Source: Planctomycetota bacterium (GTDB taxonomy: Bacteria; Planctomycetota; B15-G4). From it: a stretch of 64,000 nucleotides of DNA. Below, piece after piece: positions 49,566 to 58,946 of this stretch; position 1 is the first letter of the stretch, and each line of letters starts with the position of its first letter. The translations under genes and the position numbers were made by a program. The stretch covers positions 35,590 through 99,589 of the forward strand of contig JAJDEO010000040.1 in NCBI GenBank assembly GCA_029259745.1, written 5' to 3'. The notes beneath the pieces were generated by a model. That model ran no database searches. It saw nothing but the letters and a program-made list of their open reading frames with translations, and had not been told where the DNA came from.

Positions 49566-51821
49566 ATGAACAACGTCATCGTCCGCGATCTCGTTCTCGT
49601 CGGGGGCGGGCACACCCATGTGATCGTACTGCGGCGCTTCGGGATGAACCCGCTGCCCGGTCTGCGGATCACAGTCGTCGCGCGGGATATCGACACGCCC
49701 TACTCGGGCATGCTGCCCGGTTTCGTGGCCGGCCACTACTCCTTCGACGACGTCCATATCGACCTCGGACCGCTCTGTCGCTTCGCCGGCGCACGTCTGA
49801 TCCACGACTCGGCCGTCGGTCTCGACCTCGAGCGGCGGCGCGTGCACTGCGCCAACCGCCCGGACGTTCCCTTCGATGTGCTGAGCATCAACACCGGCTC
49901 GGCACCGGCGATGGCCGGCACGCCGGGCGCGGCCGAGAACGCCACGCCGGTCAAACCCATCGGTGGCTTCGTGGCGCGCTGGGAGCAGCTCGTGGCCGCC
50001 GTGCGTTCATCGGCGAGTGTGCAGCGCGTGGCCGTCGTCGGCGCCGGGGCCGGCGGGATCGAACTCGTGCTGGCGATGCACCATGCGCTGTCGCGCGACA
50101 GCGGACACCCGACGCCCGAGTTCACGGTCTTCAGCGGCGCGGACGTCATCCTGCCTGCGCACCCCGAGAGCGTCCGGCGCCGTTTCGACAAGCTGCTCGA
50201 GAAGCGCGGCATCGTGGTCGAGCGCAACGCGCGCGTCGTCGACGTCCAAGCCGACGCCGTCATCACCGCCGACGCCGAGCGCCACGAAACCGACCACGTG
50301 CTCTGGGTGACAAACGCAGGCGCTCCGCCGTGGCTCGCCGAAACAGGCCTCGCGGTCGACGAGCGTGGGTTCCTCACGGTTCACGACTCGCTCGAGTCGA
50401 CCTCGCATCCCGGCATCTTCGCGGCCGGCGACGTCGCCCACGTCCTGAATCACCCGCGCGAGAAAGCCGGTGTGTTCGCCGTGCGCCAGGGCCCGCCACT
50501 CGAAGCCAACCTGCGGCGTGCCGCGCGCGGAGAGGGCCTGCGCCCGTTCCGCCCACAGACGAAGTTCCTGTCGCTCATCTCGACGGGCAACCGCTCGGCC
50601 GTCGGGTCGCGCGGCGGGTCGTTCAGTGTCGCTGGCCGCTGGGTCTGGTATTGGAAGGATCGGATCGACCGGAAGTTCATGCGCCGCTTCAGCGAACTCC
50701 CGGAGATGACGCACGACGAGCGCCCGCCCCGCGGCGGACTCGTCGATGCCTCGACGCTCGACGCGATCGCCATGACCTGTGCCGGCTGCGGGGCGAAGGT
50801 CGGCTCGACCGTGCTCACGCGCGTGCTCGCCACGCTGAGCATTCACCGGCGCGACGACGTCCTCGTCGGTCTCGAATCGCCCGATGACGCCGCTGTGCTC
50901 GACGTCCCCGACGGCCACGTCGTCGTGCAGACCGTCGACGCCCTGCGCTCGCTCGTCGACGACCCCTACGACTTCGCGCGCATCACTACCGAGCACGCGC
51001 TCGGCGACATCTACGCGATGGGCGCCGCGCCCCAGGCCGCGCTCGCGATCATCACCGTCCCCTTCGGCATCGAGTCCAAGACCGAGGCCCTGCTCGAGCA
51101 GATCATGTCCGGAATCACGGAAGTGCTCGGTGAGGCGCGCGCGACGCTCGTCGGCGGACACACGAGCGAAGGCGCCGAGCTCATGATCGGTCTCTCGCTG
51201 ACGGGCCACGCTCGGCGCGACGAGCTGTTGCGCAAGAGCGGCATGCAGCCGGGCCAGACGCTGATCCTCACGAAGCCACTCGGCGTCGGCACCCTCTTCG
51301 CGGCCGACATGCGCGCGCGTGCAAAAGGACGCTGGATCGACGCGGCAATCACGTCGATGCTCCGCTCGCAGCGCGCTGCGCCAGGCGTCCTCGCCGAGCA
51401 TGGCGTCACGGCCTGCACCGACGTGACGGGCTTCGGACTCGCCGGACATCTGCTCGAGATGCTGCGCGCCAGCGGAGACGTGGCCGCGCAGATCGACCTC
51501 GACACCCTGCCCGTCCTCGACGGCGCGCTCTCGACGATTTCCGCGGGCTTGCACAGCTCGCTCTACCCCGACAATCTCTCCGCCCGCCCGGCCCTCGGAA
51601 TCGAGATTCCAGAGAACGACCCACGTATCCCGCTGCTTTTCGACCCTCAGACAGCCGGTGGGCTGCTCGCGTCGGTGCCGGAGTCCGAGGCTTCGGCGTG
51701 CATCGCGGAGCTGCGCGCCGGCGGTCTCGTGGACGCCACCGTGATCGGATGCGTCGTGGCCCGCGCGCCCGGCGAGCCTCGTCTTCAGCTGCGCGACGGC
51801 GGCACCACCTCGGCCTCGTAG
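49566..51821 (+). CDS. selD: NDH-2-like FAD oxidoreductase fused to selenophosphate synthetase SelD
   Basis: The 751-residue protein starts at the ATG at 49566. Residues 1-~385 are an FAD/NAD(P) pyridine-nucleotide oxidoreductase with LVLVGGGHTHV at 9-19 and HPGIFAAGDVAHV for the second FAD site. Residues ~400-740 are SelD: MTCAGCGAKVG with Cys408 and Lys411 aligned to the E. coli catalytic Cys17/Lys20, TVDALRSLVDDPYDFARITT, LGDIYAMGAAP, VGGHTSEGAE and DVTGFGLAGHLLEML. The fusion is known in cyanobacteria and some other lineages. It makes selenophosphate for selenouridine or selenocysteine; no selA, selB or mnmH lies here. The second catalytic-loop Cys is Ala. Confidence 0.93.
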   Translation: MNNVIVRDLVLVGGGHTHVIVLRRFGMNPLPGLRITVVARDIDTPYSGMLPGFVAGHYSFDDVHIDLGPLCRFAGARLIHDSAVGLDLERRRVHCANRPDVPFDVLSINTGSAPAMAGTPGAAENATPVKPIGGFVARWEQLVAAVRSSASVQRVAVVGAGAGGIELVLAMHHALSRDSGHPTPEFTVFSGADVILPAHPESVRRRFDKLLEKRGIVVERNARVVDVQADAVITADAERHETDHVLWVTNAGAPPWLAETGLAVDERGFLTVHDSLESTSHPGIFAAGDVAHVLNHPREKAGVFAVRQGPPLEANLRRAARGEGLRPFRPQTKFLSLISTGNRSAVGSRGGSFSVAGRWVWYWKDRIDRKFMRRFSELPEMTHDERPPRGGLVDASTLDAIAMTCAGCGAKVGSTVLTRVLATLSIHRRDDVLVGLESPDDAAVLDVPDGHVVVQTVDALRSLVDDPYDFARITTEHALGDIYAMGAAPQAALAIITVPFGIESKTEALLEQIMSGITEVLGEARATLVGGHTSEGAELMIGLSLTGHARRDELLRKSGMQPGQTLILTKPLGVGTLFAADMRARAKGRWIDAAITSMLRSQRAAPGVLAEHGVTACTDVTGFGLAGHLLEMLRASGDVAAQIDLDTLPVLDGALSTISAGLHSSLYPDNLSARPALGIEIPENDPRIPLLFDPQTAGGLLASVPESEASACIAELRAGGLVDATVIGCVVARAPGEPRLQLRDGGTTSAS

Positions 51822-51846
51822 CAGCGCTGCCGACTTCGGCGCATGC

Positions 51847-51855
51847 TGTTACGCT
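51847..51855 (+). promoter_or_regulatory. Extended -10 (TGTTACGCT) for the GNAT/FemAB-like gene
   Basis: TGTTACGCT ends 32 nt before the GTG at 51887. Confidence 0.5.
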
Positions 51856-51886
51856 CGAACACGTCACCTGCGAGCGAGCGCCACCT

Positions 51887-52885
51887 GTGGAGCCGATCAC
51901 GACGCAACTCGACGCCCATTACGACGAGGCGGTTCTCGCCTCGCCGGGCATCGACCACTTCTGCTCGTCGAGCGCCTGGATCCTGCCGGCCAACGATCAT
52001 CTCCACCCGCGGCGCGGCGACGCGGCGTTCCGTTGGCGCGACGCCGACGGCCGCCCGCACTACCTCATGCTCCGGCGCTACGCCTTCGGAGGTATCCGCA
52101 CCCTCGAACCCTTCGAGATCACCTGGGGACTCGCCTGCCCCATCATCGGCGCCAACCCGGGCGAGGCCGCGCCGCGCTTCGCCGACCTGCTGCTCGACCT
52201 CACGAGCCAATGGGACGTGCTGACCCTGTGCGGACTTCCGCAAAACCAGGCCTGGGTGCCGGCGTTCACGCGCCGCCTCGCACAGACGTGCAGCACGCGC
52301 CACGGCTCGACGATGACACGCTACATCGCCGATCTGTCCGACGGCGTCGAGGCCTACCTCGCACGACGCTCCCCACGCTTCCGACGCAACATCCGACGAG
52401 CACTGCGCCTCGGCGAGAAGCACGGCGTGACGTTCGAGGCCGCACACGACGGCGATCCCGAGCAGATCTGCGCACGCATCGAACTCGTCGAGGACGAGAG
52501 CTGGAAGTCGCTCGAGTGCGGCGGCATCGACGTCGAGCCGGGTGAGTCTTTCTACGGGGACATGGTCGTGCGGCTATGCGCCGCCGGTCGGCTCAAGCTG
52601 ATCTTCGCGAAGATCGACGGACGTGACGTCGGCTACTGTCTCGGCGGCGTCCTCGGCGACACCTACCGCGGCCTGCAGTTCAGCTTCGACATGCACTGGC
52701 CGCAGCTCTCGCTCGGAAACCTCATGCAGGTCCATCAGATGCACGAGCTTGCCGCCGAAGGCATTCGTCGCTACGACCTCGGCACCACGGCCGATCACTA
52801 CAAGCGGCGCTGGGCCGACGAGACGCTCCAGTCCGACACGCTGCGCGCGATCGCCCCTGGGCTCGGGGTCTACTTCTCGTTGTAG
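51887..52885 (+). CDS. GNAT-fold (BioF2/FemAB-like) acyltransferase
   Basis: The 332-residue protein is predicted from the GTG at 51887; the frame further upstream lies inside the SelD gene. Central sequence (YLARRSPRFRRNIRRALRLG, then IELVEDESWKSLECGGIDV) and the C-terminal GNLMQVHQMHELAAEGIRRYDLG with TADHYKRRW fit the Acetyltransf_6/BioF2-like family, related to FemAB aminoacyl transferases and often linked to exopolysaccharide or cell-envelope acyl transfer. Substrate unknown. A TGTTACGCT promoter element is 32 nt upstream and the gene is separate from selD. Confidence 0.82.
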   Translation: MEPITTQLDAHYDEAVLASPGIDHFCSSSAWILPANDHLHPRRGDAAFRWRDADGRPHYLMLRRYAFGGIRTLEPFEITWGLACPIIGANPGEAAPRFADLLLDLTSQWDVLTLCGLPQNQAWVPAFTRRLAQTCSTRHGSTMTRYIADLSDGVEAYLARRSPRFRRNIRRALRLGEKHGVTFEAAHDGDPEQICARIELVEDESWKSLECGGIDVEPGESFYGDMVVRLCAAGRLKLIFAKIDGRDVGYCLGGVLGDTYRGLQFSFDMHWPQLSLGNLMQVHQMHELAAEGIRRYDLGTTADHYKRRWADETLQSDTLRAIAPGLGVYFSL

Positions 52886-52926
52886 CCGTGCGCCACGAGG
52901 CACCGCCGCCCGCGTCAGGCGATCAC

Positions 52927-52935
52927 TGGTAGGCT
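52927..52935 (+). promoter_or_regulatory. Extended -10 (TGGTAGGCT) at a leaderless start
   Basis: TGGTAGGCT ends 7 nt before the GTG at 52943. A transcription start at the normal 6-8 nt would fall at the start codon, so the mRNA is predicted to be leaderless. Confidence 0.55.
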
Positions 52936-52942
52936 GATCGTC

Positions 52943-55795
52943 GTGTCTGATCCCACGCCGTCTCTCCCCGACTTGATCGCGCAGTGCCTCTCGCGCCTCG
53001 AGCACGAGGGTGAGGCCGGGCTCGACGCCATGTGTGCCGAACACCCGTCGCGCGCCGACGCCCTGCGGCGACGGATCGGCGCGCTGCGCGACACGGGCAT
53101 GATCGCGGCCGCCGACAAGACGCCGCGCACGCTCGGCGACGGCGAGTTCGTCCTGCTCGACGTCGTGGCCGGTGGCGGCATGGGTGTCGTCTGGCGCGCC
53201 GAACAGCGCCCGCTCGGCCGCATCGTGGCCGTGAAGATCGTGCGCCCCGGGCAACTGCTCGTCGCCGGCGCGCGCGAACGTTTCGAACGGGAAGTCGAGA
53301 CAGTCGCCCGACTCCAGCACCCCGGCATCGTCTCGATCCTCACGGTCGGCCACGACGACGGGCTCCCCTGGTACGCGATGGACTACGTGCCGGGCTGCTC
53401 ACTGGGTGACGTCCTGGCCGGCCTGCGTGACCGCGAACCCTCGAGCCTCTCCTCGCACGATCTCTCGGCGACGATCGAACGCTACGTCGCCGGGGACGAG
53501 GCGCAAGAGGCGACCGTCGACGATGCACACGCGCGACCGACGTGGCTGGCCGAGTCGTCGTGGCAGCTCGCCGTCGCGCGCGTGGTCTGCGATCTCGCTG
53601 AGGCCCTCGAGCACGCCCACGCGCGTGGCGTCATCCACCGCGACGTCAAACCGTCCAACGTCCTCATCACGCCCGAGGGCGACGTGCGCCTGACCGACTT
53701 CGGCCTCGCCCGGCTCGATGAAAACGAAGGCCTCTCGCGCACGGGGCAGCAGATCGGCACGCCCTACGCGATGAGCCCCGAACAGATCGAAGGCGTGCGC
53801 GGGACGATCGGCCCGGCGACCGACGTCTACGGCGCCGGCGTCGTCCTCTACCAGCTGCTCACGCTCACGCCACCGTTCGCGGGCGAGACGACCGAGGCGT
53901 TGTTCGCACGCATCCTCGCCGGCGATGCGCCCGACCCGCGACGCTGGGTGCCGAACCTCTCGCGCGACCTCGCCGCTATCGCGCTGCGCGCCCTCGAGCG
54001 CTCCCCGAGTGACCGCTACGCCCGTGCCGCCGATCTCTCCGACGACCTGCGCCGCGTGCTCGACGGCCACACTCCGCGAGCCCGACCGCTGTCGTCGACG
54101 CGCCGCATCATGCGCCGCCTGCTGCGCCAGTCGCTCGCGGCGCGCTGGCTCGACTCGGCGCTCACGGTGAGCCTGGCCCTCGGTCTCGACGTCTTGCTCC
54201 TGCAGCCCTTCGCCGCCACGGAACCGCTCGTCGGCCACGGCCTGCGCGCGCTCGTCGCCACGCTCGCGACCCTGACGGCGGCCTGGTTCTTGGCTCCGCG
54301 ACCGGCGACTCCCCGAACGAAGGGGTTCGGCGCGGCGGGCATCGTGCTCGCCCTCGCGCTCGTGGGCACGACGATCCAGAGCGACCACGATCACGACCGA
54401 CGCCGCCTCGACCGTCAACACCTGCAACACGCCGTGGCCGCCCAACCGCGCGCCGCCCTGCGCCCACTCGACGCCTTCCTCACCACGTGGCGAGGTGACC
54501 TCGATGACGACGACCGCGCGCTCGCAGCGCGCATCCAGCTCCTCAACCAACGGCCGGACCGCGCGCTGCGCTGGGCGAACGAACTCGACGATTCGGTCGA
54601 GCGGGACGCGATCGCCTGCGTCGCACTCGAACAGCTGGGACAGCTCGACGAGGCGGACCGTGCCGAGGCGCGCTGGCGGGTTGCGCTCGAGACTCAGCAA
54701 GCAGACGTCGACTGGCTGCGACTGGGAGCGATCTTCGCCGATGCTCGACGCTACGAAGATGCATTGGAAGCCTACGCGATCGTCGGCCGCACGCCAGCGC
54801 TGCGCGGCGAACGCGACCTGCTCCATCGGCGCGTCGCCGTCGTGCAGGCCGAGCTCGAACGCTGGGACGAGGCGCGCACGGCTGTCGAGGCTCTGCTGCC
54901 GTGGTACCCCGACGACGAGGAGGTCATCGCGCTCGATGCGCGTATCGCGATCGGTGAGAACGACTGGGGACGCGCCGAGCTGGCTCTCGAGCGCCTCGCG
55001 TCGTCCACCCGCTTGCTGCACGCCTCGTTGCGTCACGAGCTACTGGCTGGGCGCGACGGACCGGCCGCGGCGGCGGCGTGGGTGCGCGAGGTCGCCGCTC
55101 GTGAGTCACTCGATGACGAGCTGCTCGACTGGCTCGCCCACCGCGCACTCACGGAGCGGCGCGTCGACGACGCCTACGCCCTCTTCGAGCGTCTCGCCGT
55201 CCAAGCGTCCTCCGACTACGCACGCACGGCGGCTGCGATCGGCCTCTCGTCGGTGGCGCTGCAGCGCGGCGAGCACGACCTCGCCGAGCGCCACGCGCGG
55301 GCCGGCATCGCCGTCGGACTGCCGCTGCACGAGGGTCCCTTCGACCTCGCGCAGATCGAACTGCGGCGCGCACTCGACGAATCACTCGGCGATGTCGACC
55401 GTCTCGCCGCCGCCGACTGGACGACCATCGCCGCACACCTCGAAGACGCCCGTGCCCTCAACCCGATCCACGTCTCGACGGTGAACAACCTCGCCTACGC
55501 CCGCCTGCGCCTCGGCGACCACGCCGCCGCCCGCGCTCTGCTCGAACCGCGCATCGCCGCCCTCGAGCGCCAGCTCACGCGCGCGCTCCCCGCGGAGAAC
55601 GACATCGCCCTGCGCACGGCCCTCTCGATGTGCCTCGACACGTCGGTCGACGCCTGGCTCGCCGACGAGGACAGCGCCCGCGCACTCGCCGCCGCGCAGC
55701 GCGCCCTCGACGTCCTCCCCGCCTCGCACCCGAGCCGCACGAAGCGCACGCTGCGTCTCCAAGAACTCCGCACGGCGATCACACGCGATGGATGA
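52943..55795 (+). CDS. Transmembrane Ser/Thr protein kinase with TPR-like C-terminal region
   Basis: The GTG at 52943 begins a 950-residue protein. Residues ~8-55 form the short helical motif LIAQCLSRLEHEGEAGLDAM... ending in RRRIGALRDTG, which is typical of planctomycete kinases. The kinase domain (~70-385) shows GGGMGVVW (about 77-84), Lys98 in VAVKIV, HRDVKPSN (232-239), DFGLAR (252-257) and GTPYAMSPEQIEG. A ~45-residue insert lies between the N-lobe and the catalytic loop. One or two membrane segments occupy ~410-475. The C-terminal ~450 residues are helical repeats (TPR-like) that probably bind partners outside the catalytic domain. Confidence 0.93.
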   Translation: MSDPTPSLPDLIAQCLSRLEHEGEAGLDAMCAEHPSRADALRRRIGALRDTGMIAAADKTPRTLGDGEFVLLDVVAGGGMGVVWRAEQRPLGRIVAVKIVRPGQLLVAGARERFEREVETVARLQHPGIVSILTVGHDDGLPWYAMDYVPGCSLGDVLAGLRDREPSSLSSHDLSATIERYVAGDEAQEATVDDAHARPTWLAESSWQLAVARVVCDLAEALEHAHARGVIHRDVKPSNVLITPEGDVRLTDFGLARLDENEGLSRTGQQIGTPYAMSPEQIEGVRGTIGPATDVYGAGVVLYQLLTLTPPFAGETTEALFARILAGDAPDPRRWVPNLSRDLAAIALRALERSPSDRYARAADLSDDLRRVLDGHTPRARPLSSTRRIMRRLLRQSLAARWLDSALTVSLALGLDVLLLQPFAATEPLVGHGLRALVATLATLTAAWFLAPRPATPRTKGFGAAGIVLALALVGTTIQSDHDHDRRRLDRQHLQHAVAAQPRAALRPLDAFLTTWRGDLDDDDRALAARIQLLNQRPDRALRWANELDDSVERDAIACVALEQLGQLDEADRAEARWRVALETQQADVDWLRLGAIFADARRYEDALEAYAIVGRTPALRGERDLLHRRVAVVQAELERWDEARTAVEALLPWYPDDEEVIALDARIAIGENDWGRAELALERLASSTRLLHASLRHELLAGRDGPAAAAAWVREVAARESLDDELLDWLAHRALTERRVDDAYALFERLAVQASSDYARTAAAIGLSSVALQRGEHDLAERHARAGIAVGLPLHEGPFDLAQIELRRALDESLGDVDRLAAADWTTIAAHLEDARALNPIHVSTVNNLAYARLRLGDHAAARALLEPRIAALERQLTRALPAENDIALRTALSMCLDTSVDAWLADEDSARALAAAQRALDVLPASHPSRTKRTLRLQELRTAITRDG

Positions 55796-55948
55796 GCAGG
55801 CGTTCAACCACGAGAGCGACTGCTCGGGTGCAACGCCTCACCCCGCGCAACCCGAGCCTCTCTCCTCGATGACGTCGCGCGACGCTTCGACCACCCTCGC
55901 GACACTGTTCGCGCTCGTACGACACTCAACCGACCGTGTCCGAGCGTC

Positions 55949-58936
55949 CTACTCAGAGAGCAGCTTCACGGCGACGCCGTTCGAGAGTGAAAGCCCGAGC
56001 CCCGCCAATCCGGCGGCATCGACCGCCGCCGCCTGGAGGCGCAACTCGAAACCGACGAGTGCCGCCGTCTTGGGGATCGCGAGCGTCGTGCTCCCGCCGC
56101 CGCTGCCGGGAATGGACGCCGAGCCGCCCGTGTCGAACGTGACGAAGAGCGCTGAGAAAAACTGCGACATGGCGAGCGGCGGCGCCTCGGGACCAAAGCC
56201 GAGCGCGAAGAGGCCGATCGACTTGCCAACCATGCCCTCGGCCGTCAGCGTGATCTTCTGGCCCACGGCCGTGTAGCCGCTGACCTTCAGCGACGGCGTG
56301 ATGCCTCCCGTGCCCGGATACCCGACGGGGATCGGCTGCGTGTCGTTGCGGTCGTTGAGCAGGATCGTGACGGAGTCGTCGGGGCCGTGAACGAGCACGA
56401 GGTCGACGACGCTGTCGCCATCGAGGTCACCGAGCAGCGGACGCGCGCCGCCGTCGTTGTCGCTCGCGTTCCAGCCGCACAGCTCGACTTCGCTGAACGC
56501 CGCGTTGCCGAAACCGCGATGAACCTGCACGACCTGCTGATCGGCGGGCTCGCCCTTGGCCGAGACGAGGTCGTAGTCACCGTCGGCAAAGACCTCACCG
56601 ACGGCGAGCGAACCGCCGCCCGTCGCCGCCACGGCCGGGGCCTGGGGAACGGCCGTGAAGCCTCCCGTCCCATCGCCGCTCAGAGCGACGAGTTCACCGG
56701 TGCGCACACCGAGCATAACGTCGACGTTCGTGTCGCCGTCGAAGTCGGCCATCACGATCGACTCGACGTCGACCGTCGACAGGGATGTCCCCGTCGCGAT
56801 GGGCGTCTGCGGCGTGACGGTGGAGAGGGTCGACCACTCGTTGTCGAAGACGAGCACCGACAACGTCGTCCCGTCGTCGCTGCACGACGTCACGATGTCG
56901 AGCGCGCCGTCGCCGTCAACATCGTCGAGCGCCAGCCCACCTGTGAGTGCGAAGCCGGCCGGCGCCGTGGCCGTCGCGGCAGCAAAGGTGTCGAACGTTC
57001 CCGTCGGGACACCTGAGCCGAAGGACGTCTCCTCGCCGACGAAGACGGACACGTCGTCGAGGCCGTTCGTGCGCAGCGTCACCACCACGTCCACGATGCC
57101 GTCGCCACTCACGTCGCCGAGCGCCATCTCGCCGGCCGCGTTGACGACGAACGTCTGCGCGAGCGTGAAGCCGCCCGTGCCGTCGCCGTGATAGACGTGC
57201 AGGAACGGCTCCGAGGCGCCGCCGAACTCGATCGGTGAGTAGATCACCATGTCGGGCGCGAAGGAGGCGTCGAGCTGAGCCGTCTGGGCGTCGGTCGGGC
57301 CGCCTGTCGTTCCGCCCGGGAGCGCGACCGCAACCTCGGTGTTGCTGAGCACGCCTCCGGCTCCGTCACCTTTCAACACGGAGTACGAGCGCCCGTCGGT
57401 GTTCGGGACCACGATGTCGGGCCCGCCTGAGCGACCGCCGGGTGAGAAGAGCGTGTCGAGTTCGACGATGAAACCGTCCGCCGGCGCCTCGCCGACGAGG
57501 TAGCGCGGCGGCAGCATCTCGTCGAGGAACGTCCCGTCGCCGCTTCCCGTCAACGCCGCGGCATGGGTCGACTCGACGGAGGCGAGCGTCGTGCCGGCCG
57601 ATGTGTCGCAGCCGAAGATCAGCACGAGTTCGGGCGGCTTGTCGGACGCCGGCACCGGCTCGGCCTCCGCTTCTTCGGCGGTGAACGACGAGATGAACGC
57701 GCCGAAGTCGTCGAGGATGGGATCCACGGCGCGACCGGCAAAGCGCGTCGTGTCCTTGATCACCGTGAAGGTGCTGTCGCCGTTGTTGAGCAGCGACCAG
57801 TAGAAGATCGGCGGGACGATCTCGCTGTTGTCCGGGATCATGATGTGGTCGTTGCTCGTGAACAGAGCATCGTCGTCACCGTCAGAGTCGATGTCGCCGA
57901 CGGCACCGAACTTCGCGACGATGCCGATCTGGGACGACTCCGCGAAGCCAGGCCACTGGACGACACGCTGGAAGACTCCCGCGCCCGGGACGTACCGGAA
58001 CATCAACGTCTCGGCGCGGTGGAAGCCCGGCTGCACGGGCGTGAGGTGCGAGGTGATGAGCAGCTCGAGCTCGGGCGTGGCGGCCTCGAAGTTCCCCGCG
58101 AGCACCGTGACGACGGGATCGCCCGATGAATCGACGACGATCTCCGGCGTGATGAACTGTCCGCCCGGCTGGCCGTCGTTGCGATAGAACGCGACAAACC
58201 CATCGATGCCACCCGTCTCGCTGGACTCCCCGAACGTGACGACGCAATCGAGGAAGCCGTCGGCATCGACGTCCGCGAGGATCGAGTCGGTGGATGGGAG
58301 CTTGTTGCCGAGCGGAAGGAGCGGGATGACCTGCACGGGCGCGGGGAGGAAGCCGCCCGCACCATCGCCGGCGAACACGAACAGCTCGTCACTCACGGCG
58401 CCGCCCTGGATCACGACGGCATCGGCGGCGCCGTCGTTCGTGACGTCACCGACGTCGATGAGATGCGGAGTCGTGATGACGCCGCCGGGATCGAACGGGA
58501 TCGCCGGATTGGGTGCAAACGTCGGGCCCGGCGCATCGAACGTCAGCGCGAGCGCGCTCGACTCGTTGCCCGCGACGATGACGTCGTCGTGGACACCGCC
58601 ACCGCCGAGATCGCCCGTTGCCGCCTGGGCCCCGCCGCCGAAGTCGATCGGCGGCTCGAGCAGCACGAGGATCGGCGCCCCCGACGATCCGATGATCACA
58701 GTGAACGACGTGAACATCGACCCGCCGAGCTGTGGCACGACGAGCGCGGGCTCGAGATCGAGGTCGTCGCCGAGCAACGCCGGCGCCTCGCCGACCGCAA
58801 GCGCGGGCCGCCCGGGTAAGTCCGTGTTGACGAAGAACGGCGGATCGAACTGCGCGGCGGGGTCGTCGGTGAGGCTGACGACGGCGAGCAGGAGAATAGC
58901 GAGGCGGAGTACGGCACGCGTCATCTTGCTGTCCAT
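55949..58936 (-). CDS. Large secreted FG-GAP/VCBS-repeat protein behind an ECF sigma gene
   Basis: The start at 58936 (MDSKMTRAVLRLAILLLAVV) lies 11 bp after the stop of the sigma gene and yields a signal peptide and ~995 residues. VCBS/FG-GAP motifs recur along most of the length (DVDADGFLDCVVTFGESSE, GDIDSDGDDDALFTS, DVSGDGIVDVVVTLRT, DVDGDGALDIVTS, DFDGDTNVDVMLGVRT, DLDGDSVVDLVLVHG). A C-terminal ~130-residue domain (LKVSGYTAVGQKITLTAEGM and after) has beta-sandwich character and may anchor or bind. Tight linkage implies co-transcription with, and perhaps control by, the sigma factor. Confidence 0.88.
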   Translation of the reverse strand: MDSKMTRAVLRLAILLLAVVSLTDDPAAQFDPPFFVNTDLPGRPALAVGEAPALLGDDLDLEPALVVPQLGGSMFTSFTVIIGSSGAPILVLLEPPIDFGGGAQAATGDLGGGGVHDDVIVAGNESSALALTFDAPGPTFAPNPAIPFDPGGVITTPHLIDVGDVTNDGAADAVVIQGGAVSDELFVFAGDGAGGFLPAPVQVIPLLPLGNKLPSTDSILADVDADGFLDCVVTFGESSETGGIDGFVAFYRNDGQPGGQFITPEIVVDSSGDPVVTVLAGNFEAATPELELLITSHLTPVQPGFHRAETLMFRYVPGAGVFQRVVQWPGFAESSQIGIVAKFGAVGDIDSDGDDDALFTSNDHIMIPDNSEIVPPIFYWSLLNNGDSTFTVIKDTTRFAGRAVDPILDDFGAFISSFTAEEAEAEPVPASDKPPELVLIFGCDTSAGTTLASVESTHAAALTGSGDGTFLDEMLPPRYLVGEAPADGFIVELDTLFSPGGRSGGPDIVVPNTDGRSYSVLKGDGAGGVLSNTEVAVALPGGTTGGPTDAQTAQLDASFAPDMVIYSPIEFGGASEPFLHVYHGDGTGGFTLAQTFVVNAAGEMALGDVSGDGIVDVVVTLRTNGLDDVSVFVGEETSFGSGVPTGTFDTFAAATATAPAGFALTGGLALDDVDGDGALDIVTSCSDDGTTLSVLVFDNEWSTLSTVTPQTPIATGTSLSTVDVESIVMADFDGDTNVDVMLGVRTGELVALSGDGTGGFTAVPQAPAVAATGGGSLAVGEVFADGDYDLVSAKGEPADQQVVQVHRGFGNAAFSEVELCGWNASDNDGGARPLLGDLDGDSVVDLVLVHGPDDSVTILLNDRNDTQPIPVGYPGTGGITPSLKVSGYTAVGQKITLTAEGMVGKSIGLFALGFGPEAPPLAMSQFFSALFVTFDTGGSASIPGSGGGSTTLAIPKTAALVGFELRLQAAAVDAAGLAGLGLSLSNGVAVKLLSE

Positions 58937-58946
58937 CGGGGAGAGG

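Noticed and set aside
49566..51821. In-frame UGA selenocysteine codons in genes near selD
   Set aside because: Scanned neighbouring genes for a frame continuing past TGA at a redox motif; none was convincing.
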